From the NCBI RefSeq assembly GCF_016097555.1, contig NC_054702.1, forward strand, positions 84,624,175 through 84,688,174: a DNA stretch of 64,000 nucleotides. Reading direction: 5' to 3'. Shown in pieces: positions 11,601 through 26,124 of the stretch (position 1 is the first letter of the stretch; each line of letters starts with the position of its first letter). The notes under the pieces are model-generated. The model saw only the letters and a list, made by a program, of their open reading frames with translations. It made no database searches and was not told the DNA's origin. A program made the position numbers and the translations under genes. Source of the DNA: Gigantopelta aegis (Eukaryota; Mollusca; Gastropoda; Neomphalida; Peltospiridae).

Positions 11601-14600
11601 ACATCCAAAATGACGTCATTCGAGTTTGACGTCATTTCCATTCAAAAATACACCGCGCCACATATTCTTACGTCATTTGAATATCTAGTAATGGCGGACT
11701 GGGATTAAAGTTGCGGGTACAGTTTACAAAAACATGTTGTATTAAGCTTGAGCTTATATGATAAAGAGATTATTACCCTCGTGTATTTCGGTATCGTCAT
11801 TATCATATATTAGGAATAAAAATAATGCCAGAGGCTCGCATAATACAATTTTTATTCCTAATATATGATATTGACAATACCGAAAAACACTTTGGTAATA
11901 ACCTCTATATATACTTGTTAACGTTTGATCTTGGCATTTAAAAAAAAAAAAAAAAAAAAAAAAATATATATTATTATTAATTTTTTTTAAAGTTTAAATA
12001 TTATTATGATTTAATACATTTTTTTTTTTAAATAACTCTTTTATCCAAAAATGTTAAGAACACGAACAAGAAATAAAAAAATTAATTAGTACATTTACGG
12101 TATTTTTTACCGTATTACACCTACAGCCGTTACAAGTTATGTTACATCATCATTTGTGGTTAGTGTAGCTAAGTACCTAAGACAGATTTATATAAATCTT
12201 ATAAATTAATATTCAGTTTTTACTATTATGAGGAACAGTGGCGTGGTACTTATTTAAAATCATTATAATGATGCAATAAATATTGTATTTCCATTAATCA
12301 TAAGTGAAACCTCATTACGAACATCCTGTGAAATTTACCAGATATATATCCATTTCCGTGAGTAACTTTATGTCAAACACAACATTTATTAATTGTAAAA
12401 AAATAAACTCTTGAAGTGTACCCTTGTTACCAACATTTTACTGCACAAACATACAAAATTAACAGACACAAGTATGTTTGTATAGCTAATTGGTTTTTTC
12501 ATTGTCTTGCTGTGACATGTGATTTTAACATGCATTGTGTGTATTGTCGCTGTCAGCTCTGGGCCAGAGTGCTTTTTTAACAATATAAATATCCCACAAG
12601 TCCTACTTCAACAAAGTCAGGACAATTCGGCCTGTTACATTCTCGGAAACCGAAAGTAGTCGACATTTTCCGAATGAGAATGAGTTACTTCCCTTATGTT
12701 ATTTTGGCAAAACGGGATTGATTTTTTTTTTTTTATGCTTACAAAAATGTCATTTAACAGGAGAAATTGTCTCCTGCTCAGGGTCCGGGAGACTCCCGCG
12801 GAATCCGGGAGGGTTGACAGGTCTGAACATCATAACTTAATGAGGCTTCCACAGTCTTATTTCTGGGTAAACACTTAACAAAATAACATCATGCATTTCG
12901 GAAAATAGCGTCGTTTCGTCTTCTCCTTCCAGTTACATTTGAAACATTTTGACATGGTCCTAGCTTGTTATTCATAAAAATAATGTTATGGATAATAAAG
13001 AAATTATTACACTTGCATGCAAATCATACTGATTCTACGAAACTTGTGTTGTAAAATCAGTACAGCACACTAGCTCATATAATAATCTCTGTTTATTTCA
13101 CATATGGGCTTCGATATCTGAGGTAATATATATATTTATCATATCACTACTAAGGAATAGCATTGGGCATGCCCATTACATAAATCACATATTTTGAGAC
13201 ATAAGTATGCAAATATTTAGAATATAAGTATGCAAATTACATTATTATGCAAATTATATACCGAAAATGTAGAACTATTTTGAAGTCGGAGATAGCGTTA
13301 CTATCGATAAAAAAGGAAGTGCTACAATCAAAGCAACTCTACCTTCCGGTAATTATATAGTTATGATTGACGGGTCCATTTATCAAGCTGAATTGTCACC
13401 AGAACGTTTACAGTTAGTGCAAACAGGGGATAGGGTAGAGCCACGGACATCGAGGCAGACGCCACAATCTGGCAGGCCCAAAAACAAAACTCGTAGATTT
13501 GTAGAAGTAGATGATACGATGATTGGTAATGTCATTACAGAAAATGAAAATAAGAATACTGCCAAAAAAACTCTATACGACATGCGCATTTTTGAAAACT
13601 ATCTACAATCAATCAATGAGTCCAGACCAATACATGAAATGCCCCCCAAAGAACTCGATGTAATTCTGTGCAGGTTTTACATCAGTGTACGAAAAGAAAC
13701 CGGGGGACATTACGAACCGAACAGTCTTACCTCTTTCCAAAGCAGTATCAAAAGAACACTGAAATGTAGGCGATATGGATTTTCAGTAACATCTATTGAA
13801 TTTTATCCAGAGAGGTCCTAAAATCCCAAAAAATTTAATTGAAGAAATCCGGACTGGGCAATCTGTCTCTGCGTGCCGCCCACTTAATGACAACGAGATT
13901 GAACAGTTGTGGGAAAATGGTGTCATTGGTATTAACAAGCCTATGAGTGTAATAAACTGTCTCTGGCTTTTCAATGCCATCCATTTTGGCCTCCGGGGAG
14001 TGAACGATCACTATAACATGCGTTGGGGTGACGTTTCAATTTTGCATGACGATGATGGTCACGAATATTTGTAGCTGTCAGGCGCGGATCCAGGATTTTT
14101 AAATAGGGAGGGCACGAAGCGCCCGAGATTCCTAGAGGGGTCCGGGGGCATGCTCCCCCACGAAATTTAAGTGGCCTGAAACGCGATTTCCTCGCATCTG
14201 AGTAACAAAATAGCTATATTAATGTATGTTTTTGGTATTGTCATACTGTTTTTGTTATCTTCAAAATTTCATAAACTCTGGTCTCTTCTTTTTTTTAAAA
14301 GTTAAAGTGGTCATCTCTCCTTCCCATATTAGGCTGGGTTTCCGTTGACTGCAGCTGCCGGTAAATGGGAAGAAATATCGAAACAGTTATTTCAGTAATA
14401 TACATTGCTTTGAACAACTGGGCCAATGTGTATCAACAGCCATGGTATGTAATATCTTGCTGCTAATCTGAAAGAGTAGCCCCTGGAGTCGCGGCAGCGA
14501 GTTTCCTTTCTCATTGTTTTGTGGTCCTTAACCATATTTCTGACGCTATATAAACGTCAATAAAATGTGTTGGGTATATTGTTAGTACAAATATTAAAGC

Positions 14601-16033
14601 AGTCAGAAACATGTTTAATATACAGTCAGTAACATTTTATGCAGAAACATATATTTGTTATGTAATTACAATCATTAAAAAGTTTCTGTTGGTCGATACC
14701 ATCTTAAAAATTGCAGTAAACTCAGGAATGTCCCTTTAAGACGATTTTCATGAACAAAATATAATTTAAAGACTCTTGGGAAATAAGTGCATTTTTGTGT
14801 AATTCCACTCTAGTGTATGCTATAGTTAAAAAAAAATAATAACTTGACCCCAAAAATAGGGGTGGCCCGGGCCCCTTGGGCCCCCAACTAAATCTGCGCC
14901 TGGCTGTCCATGAGGCAGGAAAAAAACCGCCCTGGCGAAAATCCCCGCGATTGCAGAGACGTTATTCCAAAAATGTGGGCGAACACACAAAATCCCCTTC
15001 GATGTCCCGTTGAAGTTTTCAAGTTTTATTCTTCAAAACGACCGCAAAACATCTGTGAAGCTGACGACCCATTCTACATTGCTACACACACACTCGGTAT
15101 GCCGAAAGCAGGAGAACAGTGGTTCCTCAGGCAATGCATTGGTAGAAATAAACTTGCAGGACTGATGAAAAACATGTGTTCGAGTGGTAATATTTGTACC
15201 ACTAAACGCCTGACGAACCACTCTGCACGCAAATATCTGGTCCAAAAACTGAACGACAATCACGTTCCTGCTCATCAAATCATGCAGATAACAGGACACA
15301 AAAATATCCATTCAGTTAATGCATACTGCCATATAAATCACGACCAACACAAAGAACTGTCGCACATTCTGTCAGTGCCATCTACATCTGGTGAATACTC
15401 AAGTTTGGTTCCTGCGTGTTCGTTTTCGAAGGAAATCCGACAACACTTAAATTCTAAACAATCAAAGATCATCAATATTTACGGCAGTGTGAACACCATG
15501 TTTGGAGGCAATGTCAGTGGGGGCAACATCGTAATAAATGTGGCTCAGCCTAAAAGTCCTGTTGTCCCCCTAAAACGACGAAGAATAATTTTCGACAGTG
15601 ATTCAGACTCAGACTGAACTTGATGAAGCCCTTAAATAGGTCAGGCCTATGTCTGACAATGACGTAGTACTCAACAAAATGCCGCGAAAAGTTAATTTGA
15701 AAAATTTGGCTATTGTCAATTATTTTATTATAATTTCATTGTTTATATATAAAACTGTTAAATTAGTATTAAATTGTTTAAATAGCTACAATCTTTGTTT
15801 CCGCTTTTAACCTAGTTTCAGAAAGCATAGATAACCTTCAAGGTGTATTGACAAACCGATTATCAGCTGAGTGATTACGTCCGAGCGTTGGGGTTTTGTT
15901 TATTAATCATTTAAGTGGAAAATAAACAAAATTGACAGTGATATGATAAATAGAATTCGCAGAGCCTCGACAAATACAGATTAACAAAGCCTCGGTTGAT
16001 ATTTCCCATATTAAAAAATATTCGTGACGAATC

Positions 16034-16075
<42 letters not shown>

Positions 16076-19000
16076 TTGGCAAAACAATTTTTTTAGCTTA
16101 AAATTGTTTTAACTTTACGAAATAGAGGAAATAACTATGTTGTATTTTACCAGACGTTAACTCTGGATTTACGGTCTCAAATTGAGTTTTACAGTGTCAA
16201 CTATGTGATGTTATGTTTGATGGAATTGTTTTAGACAGAAGAGGGATTTGTATTTTAAAAAGACAGTTAAAAGTGACAAAAGCTGTTTTACAATATTAAT
16301 TCACTTGGAACATATAATCCATATTTCCTCAATAAATAGAAAATATTTAAAATGTATGTAACGAACAGCATCTGTCATGATTTTGAGATAGAGTTAAATG
16401 TCAGGATGGAAAGAAAACATGGATCTTAAATAAACGAAAGAAAAGCAGACTAGTGGGATTGAAAAAGAGGACATATATCAGGTCTTTAGCATGCAATATA
16501 AATATCTAGTGAAAGTGAATTATAATGAGCAGAATCTCATGAAATTGATGGGCGCATAAGGTGAAAAACTCTGGGCTTAAATGTATTAATTTTTAAATGT
16601 TGCATAACTGAGGAATCACATTAAAAAAAATTTGAAAAAAGATTAGCCTCAAAATCCCCACAATCTCTCATGGATTAAAGCAGTCCAAATTCTTGTAGTT
16701 TTATCTGAATAATATTGAACAAACTTTGTTTACATGTTCTGTTTATCCATCTAGTTTAATATAGGTTTTGTAGTCAGATTTTAATATGTTAAAGTAATTG
16801 TGTGATTTTTTATTGTAATTTCTTCAGGTGGCTTCTGGGAAGCTGGACGATCACTTCCCACTGGTTGTGTGGCAGACGGGGTCTGGAACCCAGACTAACA
16901 TGAATGTAAATGAAGTGATCAGTAACCGAGCCATTGAAATGCTTGGTGGCAAGCTGGGCAGCAAGAAGCCGGTGCACCCTAACGATCACGTCAACATGAG
17001 TCAGGTAGCATCATTTACAGCAGCAGCACCAGTCTGATTGTGCTAGAATCTTACTGGGCACTCCATCTGTCAGGAGATCTGAGAAAAAAGAACATTATTC
17101 CACATCCAGATGACCTTTCAGTTGACCCTTCAAAATGTTTTTGATGTTTAAAGAGTCTGATTAAGATAGTTAATATAAACAGTGATACAATAACAACAAT
17201 TTTTAATTATTTAAATTTTTATCATTTTATACCAATCAAAACTTGCGGAATGGCATTTGTGCCTCCAATTATAGAATGTTGGCACCGACATATTTCTGCA
17301 AACCGATTAAGGCATTCAGAATGACAAAATCACCTAAGGTCGACTACAGTGCATTCTCGCATCATCGTTTTGGTTTCATACACAATAAATAAAACATCTT
17401 AGTGTAATTTCATAAATGGTATGATTTTGAAAATGTATATATTAAGCATTATCATCAAACAAACAATTTACAAGAGCAATTTTTGCATTAAATATGTTTT
17501 AATGCTCTAAAAAAAAAAAAGGTAGTGTCTTGCACTAGTTTATTGTATTGAGATGCAAAGTGACATCATTTGAATACTGATATGACTGAAATTCAAAAAC
17601 AGCTATGTGATTTTTGTTTAAAGTTAATTTAACACCTATTAAAAAATATTTGTTTCATGTCAGTATAGTTTTATTTTATAAGTGAAAACTACAAATTAAG
17701 TTTAAGTTAAAAAAGATCAAAGAAAATCAAATTGTACCATTCGTCAAATACATATACTGATGAAAAGAAATAAGGGAACACATCAAATTGTTGACTAAAT
17801 TTAATTCACAACTAGCATAATAATGTCTGTATTTCATACCAAGTTGTACTGTGGGAATGAATGTCTGTAGTGTTGAATGTGCTGCCTATATGTTCCCAGT
17901 CAACTTCTGATAATATGAATTGATTTTTGATGCAGTCATTATATCTTGTTATCTGTGTGATCCTTTATTTCTTTCCATCAGTATATTATAGTTATTGTAT
18001 ACAGAGCCAAACCAACAGTCCTATGACACAAAATAGCAAGAATATATATTATTTAAATCCGTGGTAAAATGTGTCTATATATTTCCTACATGATACCCAA
18101 ATCTATTATCCTCTGGGGTTAAAAATTTGTCACACACTAAGAATTACTAAGAATTTCTATAATTATGTTAGTGTAAATTCATGATTATGTCAACACTACC
18201 GGTAATTTTAATGCCAGTGTTTTAGAACCAGTGATGAAGACAAAAGATTTAGGTGGATTTAGACTCAAAAGGTGACACTGTATGTATACATGTACCTAGC
18301 AAACTATTTAGATGGTATTATTTTCAAAATCATACTGAATTTATGTTTTGATTGTGATTTGAATATATCTGATAGATTGAAATTATTTACTGACAAAACA
18401 TCAGATGCCAAATATTGTCATTTTGTCAGGGGAGTAAAAACATTTGTGAATAGTAACCCAGTGTAGATGCATCCCTGAAAATGACTGATCTGTTACTAAC
18501 AGCTGGATTTTTATTATTTTTGTTTTGTTTTTTGTTACAGAGTTCTAATGATACATTCCCCGTAGCTATGTTTTTTGTTACAGAGTTCTAATCATACATT
18601 CCCCACAGCTATGTTTTTTGTTACAGAGTTCTAATGATACATTCCCCACAGCTATGCACATTGCTGTTGGCTTGGCGATCAACAAGAGTCTGATTTCCTC
18701 CCTAGAAACTCTAAGAGATGCCCTTAATTCCAAAGCTGAAGAATTTAAAGATATTATTAAGATTGGACGCACACACACACAGGTAAGTCAATAGAATTGG
18801 ACAGCGTTTAGACAGACTGAGCAGGAAAACATTTGTTAGACAGGTTTATGTGCTTTACATCAAACCAAATACATGTGCAGTCAAATATACTACTCAAAAG
18901 AATTTAAGGGTCAAAAATTTATAACCAAATAAGTTTCAGAGTGTATTAGACTGATGATGTAAACTACACCAAATTTTTTATTTATTGTTCCATATTTACA

Positions 19001-22000
19001 AAAAACCACAAATAAACGTCACTGTATACAAGAAAGTCACATGACATGCTGTCAAAGTTGAAGGTTGTCAAACATGGATTTTACACATTAGAACATTCGT
19101 TTAATAGTGTGTGAATCCACCCCTGGCGCGAATACACTCGACACATCGTTGCCTCATGCTGTTGATCAGACGTCTGAAGAACTCTTGGGGAATGGCCTGC
19201 CACTCTGCCATAAGAAGTTGACCCAGATCATGAAGGTTGGCCGGAGGGGCATGGTTATCCCGAACTCTCCTGCCTAATTCGTCCCAGGCATGCTCTATTG
19301 GGGCCAAGTCAGGCGAATATGCTGGCCAATCCATCCTGGCGATACCTTGTTGTCTGAGAAAGTCCGTTACCACCCTGGTGCGGTGGGGTCTGGCATTGTC
19401 ATCCTGCAGAACTGCCCCGCCACCAGTCTGCTGAAGGCCTGGGAGAACCAACGGCCGGATAATCTCATTCAGATAGCGGATTCCATTCAGATTGCCATTC
19501 ACCACATAGAGGGGGGTCCTGTGGTGGATAGAGATGCCGCCCCACACCATGACGCTGCCACCACCGAACCGGTGACATTGTCTAACGTTAAGGTCAGCGA
19601 AGCGCTCCCCAGGACGTCTGTAGACACGAACCCGACCGTCGTTGAACTGGAGACTAAACCTGGACTCATCAGTGAACATCACTCGACCCCACTGAACACG
19701 TTGCCACCGCAGATGAAGCGTGCACCAGTGACGTCTGGCCGTTCTGTGACGTGGTAGGAGTGGTGGTTGAACAGCCTGGCGACGGCAGTGTAGATTATTG
19801 GCTCTCAGACGATTGCGTATGGTTTGATCAGACACTCGAGTTCCAGTCGCAGTCCGCAGATTGTCACGTAATCGGCGTGCAGTGGTTGTGCGTTGACGTA
19901 GAGCCATATTGGTGATGTAGCGGTCCTCTCTATTTGTAGTATTTCGGGGTCTTCCCGAACATGGACGATTTCGAACAGAATTCGTTGCTTGGTACCGTTG
20001 CCACACTCGGCCAACGACACTCTGACTGACACCAAGTCTCAGAGCAACATTTCTTTGCGTATTGCCATCCTGAAGCCAAGCAATAGCCCTTCCTCGATCT
20101 TCGATAGTCAGTTGAAGTCGTACCATTGTCAAATTTGGAGTGTGCACCGTACACGAACGCAAGCTCCAATTATACGGAAATTCAGTATTGGGAACATGGA
20201 ATACACATGCAAAGCGTGCAAATGAAGCGCTTTGTGAAAAAGCATAGTTATGGGCACTTAGCAGACCTTTCGCCCTAATTTACGTGCAAATGTAAGCATG
20301 TTTTTGCCATTAGAACTAGTCGACAGTGTCAATGACAGTGGATTTTAATTCATTTATGGGTTGCTTAGACCTACTTTCGTCAAAATGGAACAATACCATG
20401 CGTGACATTATGGTCTAGCTAATATAATTGACATTCAGAAAATAATGTCGAAAATATTGTCTGACCCTTAAATTCTTTTGAGTAGTATAGTTTGAAAGCA
20501 TTATTGTCACTTGCCATTGCTGAACTCGGGGATTTCTGGCCAGGTCAGAATATATGTGGTGTATGCTGACCTGTTAAGCATACTTTGGTTTTTGTTTGAT
20601 TACTGATATATAATCCCAGAATCAACCAAGTTCTTCAAATAACATGACCACTACATGTTTACCAAATAACATGACCACTACATGTTTACCAAATAACATG
20701 ACCACTGTGAAACATTGTTATATTGGCCTGGTAGATTGGGAAGTTTACCAAATAACATGACCCATGTGAAAATAGTCATATTGGACTGATGGGTTGTGAA
20801 ATTTATCAAATAACATAACTCCTGTGAAAATAGTCATATTGGATTGATGGGTTGTGAAATTTATCAAATAACATGATTAGTATGTAGATAGACAGAACCG
20901 CATACCAGTTGTTTTGTCAGGTTATTTATTGCAGGAGTTTATAGTACACAATAATATACCATGAGACCTTGTAGGATACTATAAATGAATGCAATAAATA
21001 ACATGACAAAACGACTGGTATATGGTTCTGTATTTATTACATACCACCTTCTATATTATGATTAACAAAAGTTTAACTAAATAACACAACTTACTTCGTC
21101 TGAAAAGTTAGCTGGATTTTATGGAATTGACGGAACACTGAGCATCCTGGCTAGGAACATGACATCATTCCTGGCTAGGAACATGACATCATTTGGGGTG
21201 AACATGTACTACTCATGCAAGATTTTGTATCACAAATGTGGTCAATATAATATTGTTTTATTGCAAGGTCTTTATCACTATAGTAAGATTAAATGGGTAT
21301 GTAATAAATTGTCATATTGAATTTATGGATTGGAAAGACATTTATCATTTTCAATCAAACCCATAATGTGTATGTGTTAAATATTTCAACGGTGTTCTTT
21401 GCAGGATGCTGTACCTTTAACCTTGGGTCAAGAGTTTGGAGGATATGTTCAACAGATGGATTATGGGATAGAGAGAGTTAAATCTTCACTGCCACGATTG
21501 TATGAACTTGCTGCTGGTATACTGTAGCTTAGTGTTTAACTCACCACTAATATTGTTTATTTATGCCTACTTCTATCCAAAAGATCTTAAAAATTAGGTA
21601 TATTAAAGTACATTTGGTGGGGGTGGGGGAAGCAGGCAGCAGACTTGACAAATAGATTCTAATCTTTCAAATATTAAAACGACACTTGTGTGCAATTTGT
21701 AGTGGATATTGTGAAATGCACATGATTGCAAGTGAAATGGGAATATGGTTTGCTTTTTAAATGTCTGTTTAAGTTTCACTTCTATTTTGCAACCTGTCTT
21801 TGGCATAGGTAAAATGTTCTTAGTTATTGTTCTAATTTTACATAACTAACAATTAACTTGAGTTATTTTCTTTTGATTTGCTGTAAATGTTATCCAAGTT
21901 ATAAACTTGAAATACAGAAGTAGAGGTTTTTGTGATATCTTGCTGTACCGATAATTGTACTAACAATTGTCCTTTTGTAATGTAGAAAGTTTGCTTTTGA

Positions 22001-25000
22001 TGTTTACCTTTTTAACAAGAAACAGTAACAATTTGTTTAATCTACAGAAACAGTGTCAACACAACAAACTTGCTCATTGTGAATAATAACCGTTAATGGA
22101 TACTAATATTTATAAAAAGTTAAATAGAAAATAAAGATACTACTTATCTTCAGAGTTTTTTCAATACGAGTTGGATATGTATTTAAATGAGTTGTACGGT
22201 AAATATTATCTGTCAGACATGAATGTAGTATTCTATATCTTACAATTAAACAGGTGTCAGGGCTAGCTCTAGCACTCGCCAAATTCAACAATTGAAAATT
22301 TTAATAACAATTGACAAATTTTATTTTAATTTGGCAAATACATTTTATGTAATAATTGTAATTTTATATGAAATAACTGGGTTTTTGCAATTTTTGAAGT
22401 TTAAATACTGTAGATCTTGAAATTAACGCGTACCTAAATTAATGCGAGTGACAGTGGGCAGACTAAAATGCGACATGAATTTAATGCGAGTGGCCTCCAT
22501 TTGAAATATTACTTTACTAACAACACACGTCCGTGTAGTGTTTTGTTCAATCCAAGTTACAGTTGTCTTCAATGAGATCAACTTATTAACATATCTGTGT
22601 ACACATCAGTTAACCTGTTTAGTCCTTAGTGTTTTTGGTGAGATCAGCTCCAAGCATATTTTGCAGCGTTCAATTACGTAACGGGTATGGTTACATAAAT
22701 CTGGTTAAACATTAGCAGATATGTACCATTACAACTGTATCTTAAGAATGTAGACATATTTCAAAGTCATAACAAAAGAACAATTCACCCAACTAAGTTG
22801 CAGTGAATTTGAACAGTGAAATCAAAGAAACGGTCGACCTCAGGATTAGTGTGCTAAAACCCATTCACACGCGATGTATTATGTCGGCTTTTGATAGGAT
22901 GATGGCCAAAGACCCTGCAATCATCACGCGTGGCTGGCATCTTGTTAGATTATTGTACAATTAGTATGTCTCGTTTACAATGAATTGTGCTCTAGTTGTT
23001 TTATATATGTATTAGAATTTTAATCTTTCTTTTAAAACTGACACATAAATGTAGCTTGCTAGACTAGTCAACAATTAGTCAGTCTTGACTACAATGAATT
23101 GTTTTTCAGTTGTGTTATATGTTAGAATTTTAATCTTTGTTTGTTTTGTTTTAATAACATGGGATACATAGACAAAACATTGAAATAAATGCGTCATTAT
23201 TAATGCGAATAAGACGAGCTCGCAGTTTTTGCATTAATATTATGATCGCATTAATTTCAGTATCTACAGTACTTGATTTAGCAAAAATGTCTACTCACCC
23301 AGAGCTACCCCTAAGTTTTCAACTAAGCTTATTTATGGCACTTGTGGTACCAGTTAAAGGGACTATTATGAGTTAGCTGCCATTGTAACATGTTTGCAAA
23401 ATACAGTCTTTTTGATTACTAAAATATTACATCTAGAAGATATTTTCTTGTTTAGAATATCAGTGTCTCTGTAAACAAGATGTTTGTTGTCGTTTGTAGT
23501 AGCCCAAATCGGATTCTACCTTCCAATAATTTCATACTTGGTAAAATAAATATACATGTAAAATGAAAAATGACTGCTTCAAACATTAGCACATGACCAC
23601 AAACACTTTGGACATGCAGACACTGGTTTTCTAAACAAGAAAATGTATCTGATATGTTATTTTAGTCACCAAAAAGGATCTGTTAGTTAAGAACACCTTT
23701 CAATGGCTCCAAACTCAGGACAACTCCAAACTCAGGACAGTCCTTTTAACTTTTGCATCACAGAGCAATCATTTTCAGGTTAACTTATATGTTACAGAAC
23801 AATGAATTTTGATTGTGCTCTTTCACTGGATCATAGGGTTATGGTTACTGAGTCATCTAGATGCAGCCAATCATATGTCTTTAAATTGATATCACATGTA
23901 TGTGTGTTATTGGTTTATTTTATAAATAATAAATGATGTTCTCACCAAAGGGTTTGTAAGAAAATAGATTTATTATTTTAGGTGGAACTGCAGTAGGAAC
24001 AGGTTTGAATACAAAAATTGGATTTGCAGAAAAAATATCAGAAGAAATAGCAAAGTACACAGGTAAAATATATACAGTATTGTAAAAAATATATATTTAA
24101 AAATGTGCGGATCATATATATTTTTGACCCTGGAAAAAGTTAGATTTTATATTGTAGGTATTGCTTAGACTTACTGATCATCATTCCAGTTTGTGCAAAA
24201 TGCTTGGTGATTGATACAATGATGCCTAAATTTATGTACATAGTGTTTGGGCAATGGTCTTGGGAAGGATAAACCTGGTTGGTAAAACCAATCTCCATGT
24301 TCTCATAGAAACATTGACAGGCACCCGTTACAGGGATCAAATACTGGATCAATACATTCCATTTTATGCATGTACTTGAGATCCTGGTTTTATCCATATT
24401 ATGCTAGGGTCAATAATAACTATCGTCATAGAAAACCATTGTGTGACTGGAGTGGCCAGCCAAATCGCAGGACCTCAAACCAATTGATCATGTGTGGAAC
24501 ATGCTACAAGTAGTCATTTCACATCGCCGGGTCCAGCCACAGAATCTGCAGGACCAATGTAACAAGTATCGACAGAGTATGCCATTAAAATCGGGCATTC
24601 ACAAACATTTTGAAACCAGTGGTTTACATTAAGCAGCACAATCCATCTGCACATGCATGCCTTACAGTCAAAACTGACAGCACATTTAAAATAATTCCTT
24701 CAATCAAATTGGTATGAAAATATGGTATGATAAAGGTTTGCATTCACGGTTTCATTTTCATTATTTTTATAACTTTGATGTCACTTATTGGAGAGGTGAG
24801 CTTAATATGTTGAATATGACCGTTATAATCCAATCATACCCGTAACATTAATGTGTGTGCTTCTCTATCAACTTCTGACGGATGTATCACTGTACCTCAC
24901 CAGTACTCTTTACTGAATTTTTTAGAAAGTTCTATGTAATGGGAATTCAGACAAGTTTGAAATTAAAATGTAACCTTATTTTAATGAATGGAAATAGTTT

Positions 25001-26079
25001 AACTCATACTTATATCCTCCAGGTTTGCCATTTGTTTCTGCGAAAAACAAGTTTGAAGCATTGGCTGCTCATGATACGATGGTGGAGGTCCATGGAAACC
25101 TCAATGTGTTGGCATGTAGTCTGATGAAAATAGCCAATGACATCCGCTTTCTGGGGTCCGGGCCTCGCTGTGGCTTCGGAGAACTCTCCCTGCCTGAAAA
25201 TGAACCTGGGAGTAGCATAATGCCAGGTAGTGAGGTTTCTTCTTTTTTTCTATTTCGAAAGATTATGTTTAAAACATTTTTTTTCTTTACAACAATTATT
25301 GTTGTTGTTGTTGTTGTTGTTGCAATGTTTTTAAAAATTATTATTGTAGGATAAAAGGCAGTTTGGACTTCAATTTTATTATTTATCAAATTTGAGCAAA
25401 CAGTAAACATTTAAAAAGTGGTCAATTTTAAGTTTCAATTAACTAACAAACCAAAATATGTGTTAGTCTCCAAAAGGCATCCCATTTTTTAATTACATTT
25501 TTGGCAAATTAATAATGCAATGTATTTCCTGAATTAAACCATAATTTGTATTAGTGATTTGGCGAATGACACCATAAACCCTGAACATATACAGATAAAA
25601 AAAAAAAATCCTTTATTTATGGTTTTAAAAATAAATTTGATAGCTAATAATTAAAAACCTTATTAATATACAGTATATAAAACAAATACATAAACATTAC
25701 AGTATTAAAAATAAAAAACAAAAATACCATCCCAGTTATTAATGAAGTGACTTTTTGTAAAACGCATGGGGAAAAAACACTGCTCAGTTGATTAGACAGA
25801 TCAGTATGATGCAATGCAGGTATGAACACATGCAAATAATAGAGCTAATTACTACGTGAATGGTTCTTTTGTTCTTGAATTTGCATCTGAAGTCCAGAAT
25901 AGAAGGCATCTGGTGTTGACTGATTTTTTGTTTCCTAATAAATTAACGGTAGCTGAACGGGACTTTAAAACTGTGCTGGTTTACACATAATACAGGTTTA
26001 GATAGATGCCGGTTTGGACAAAGAAAGTCCACTCTGTGTGTGTGTGTGCGTGCGTGCGTGTGTATATACTAACTTTGTT

Positions 26080-26124
<45 letters not shown>

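Larger units (their letters stand above)
13267..15617 (+). pseudogene. Crypton-like tyrosine recombinase gene, interrupted
   Basis: Tyrosine recombinases of this type cut and rejoin DNA through a covalent tyrosine link and move Crypton elements. Reading begins at ATG 13267, where the second codon is TAG. The frame then runs to 13821 through a basic linker and a core-binding part ([17 protein letters not shown]). A frameshift near 13800 moves reading to 13796-14074, which holds the first catalytic arginine ([17 protein letters not shown]) and ends in TAG. A MITE sits at 14079-14902. Once the MITE is discounted the frame resumes at 14908-15617 with [11 protein letters not shown] (H-x-x-R), [12 protein letters not shown] (second histidine and the tyrosine) and an acidic tail. 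All catalytic residues are visible, but two stops and one frameshift make it dead as written. It resembles the DUF3504/KIAA1958-type recombinase family. It lies in an FH intron in the same orientation. Confidence 0.8.

Noticed and set aside
19237..19757. Plus-strand ORFs of up to 155 codons inside the Tc1 element
   Set aside because: They are antisense to the intact DD34E transposase and show no family features.
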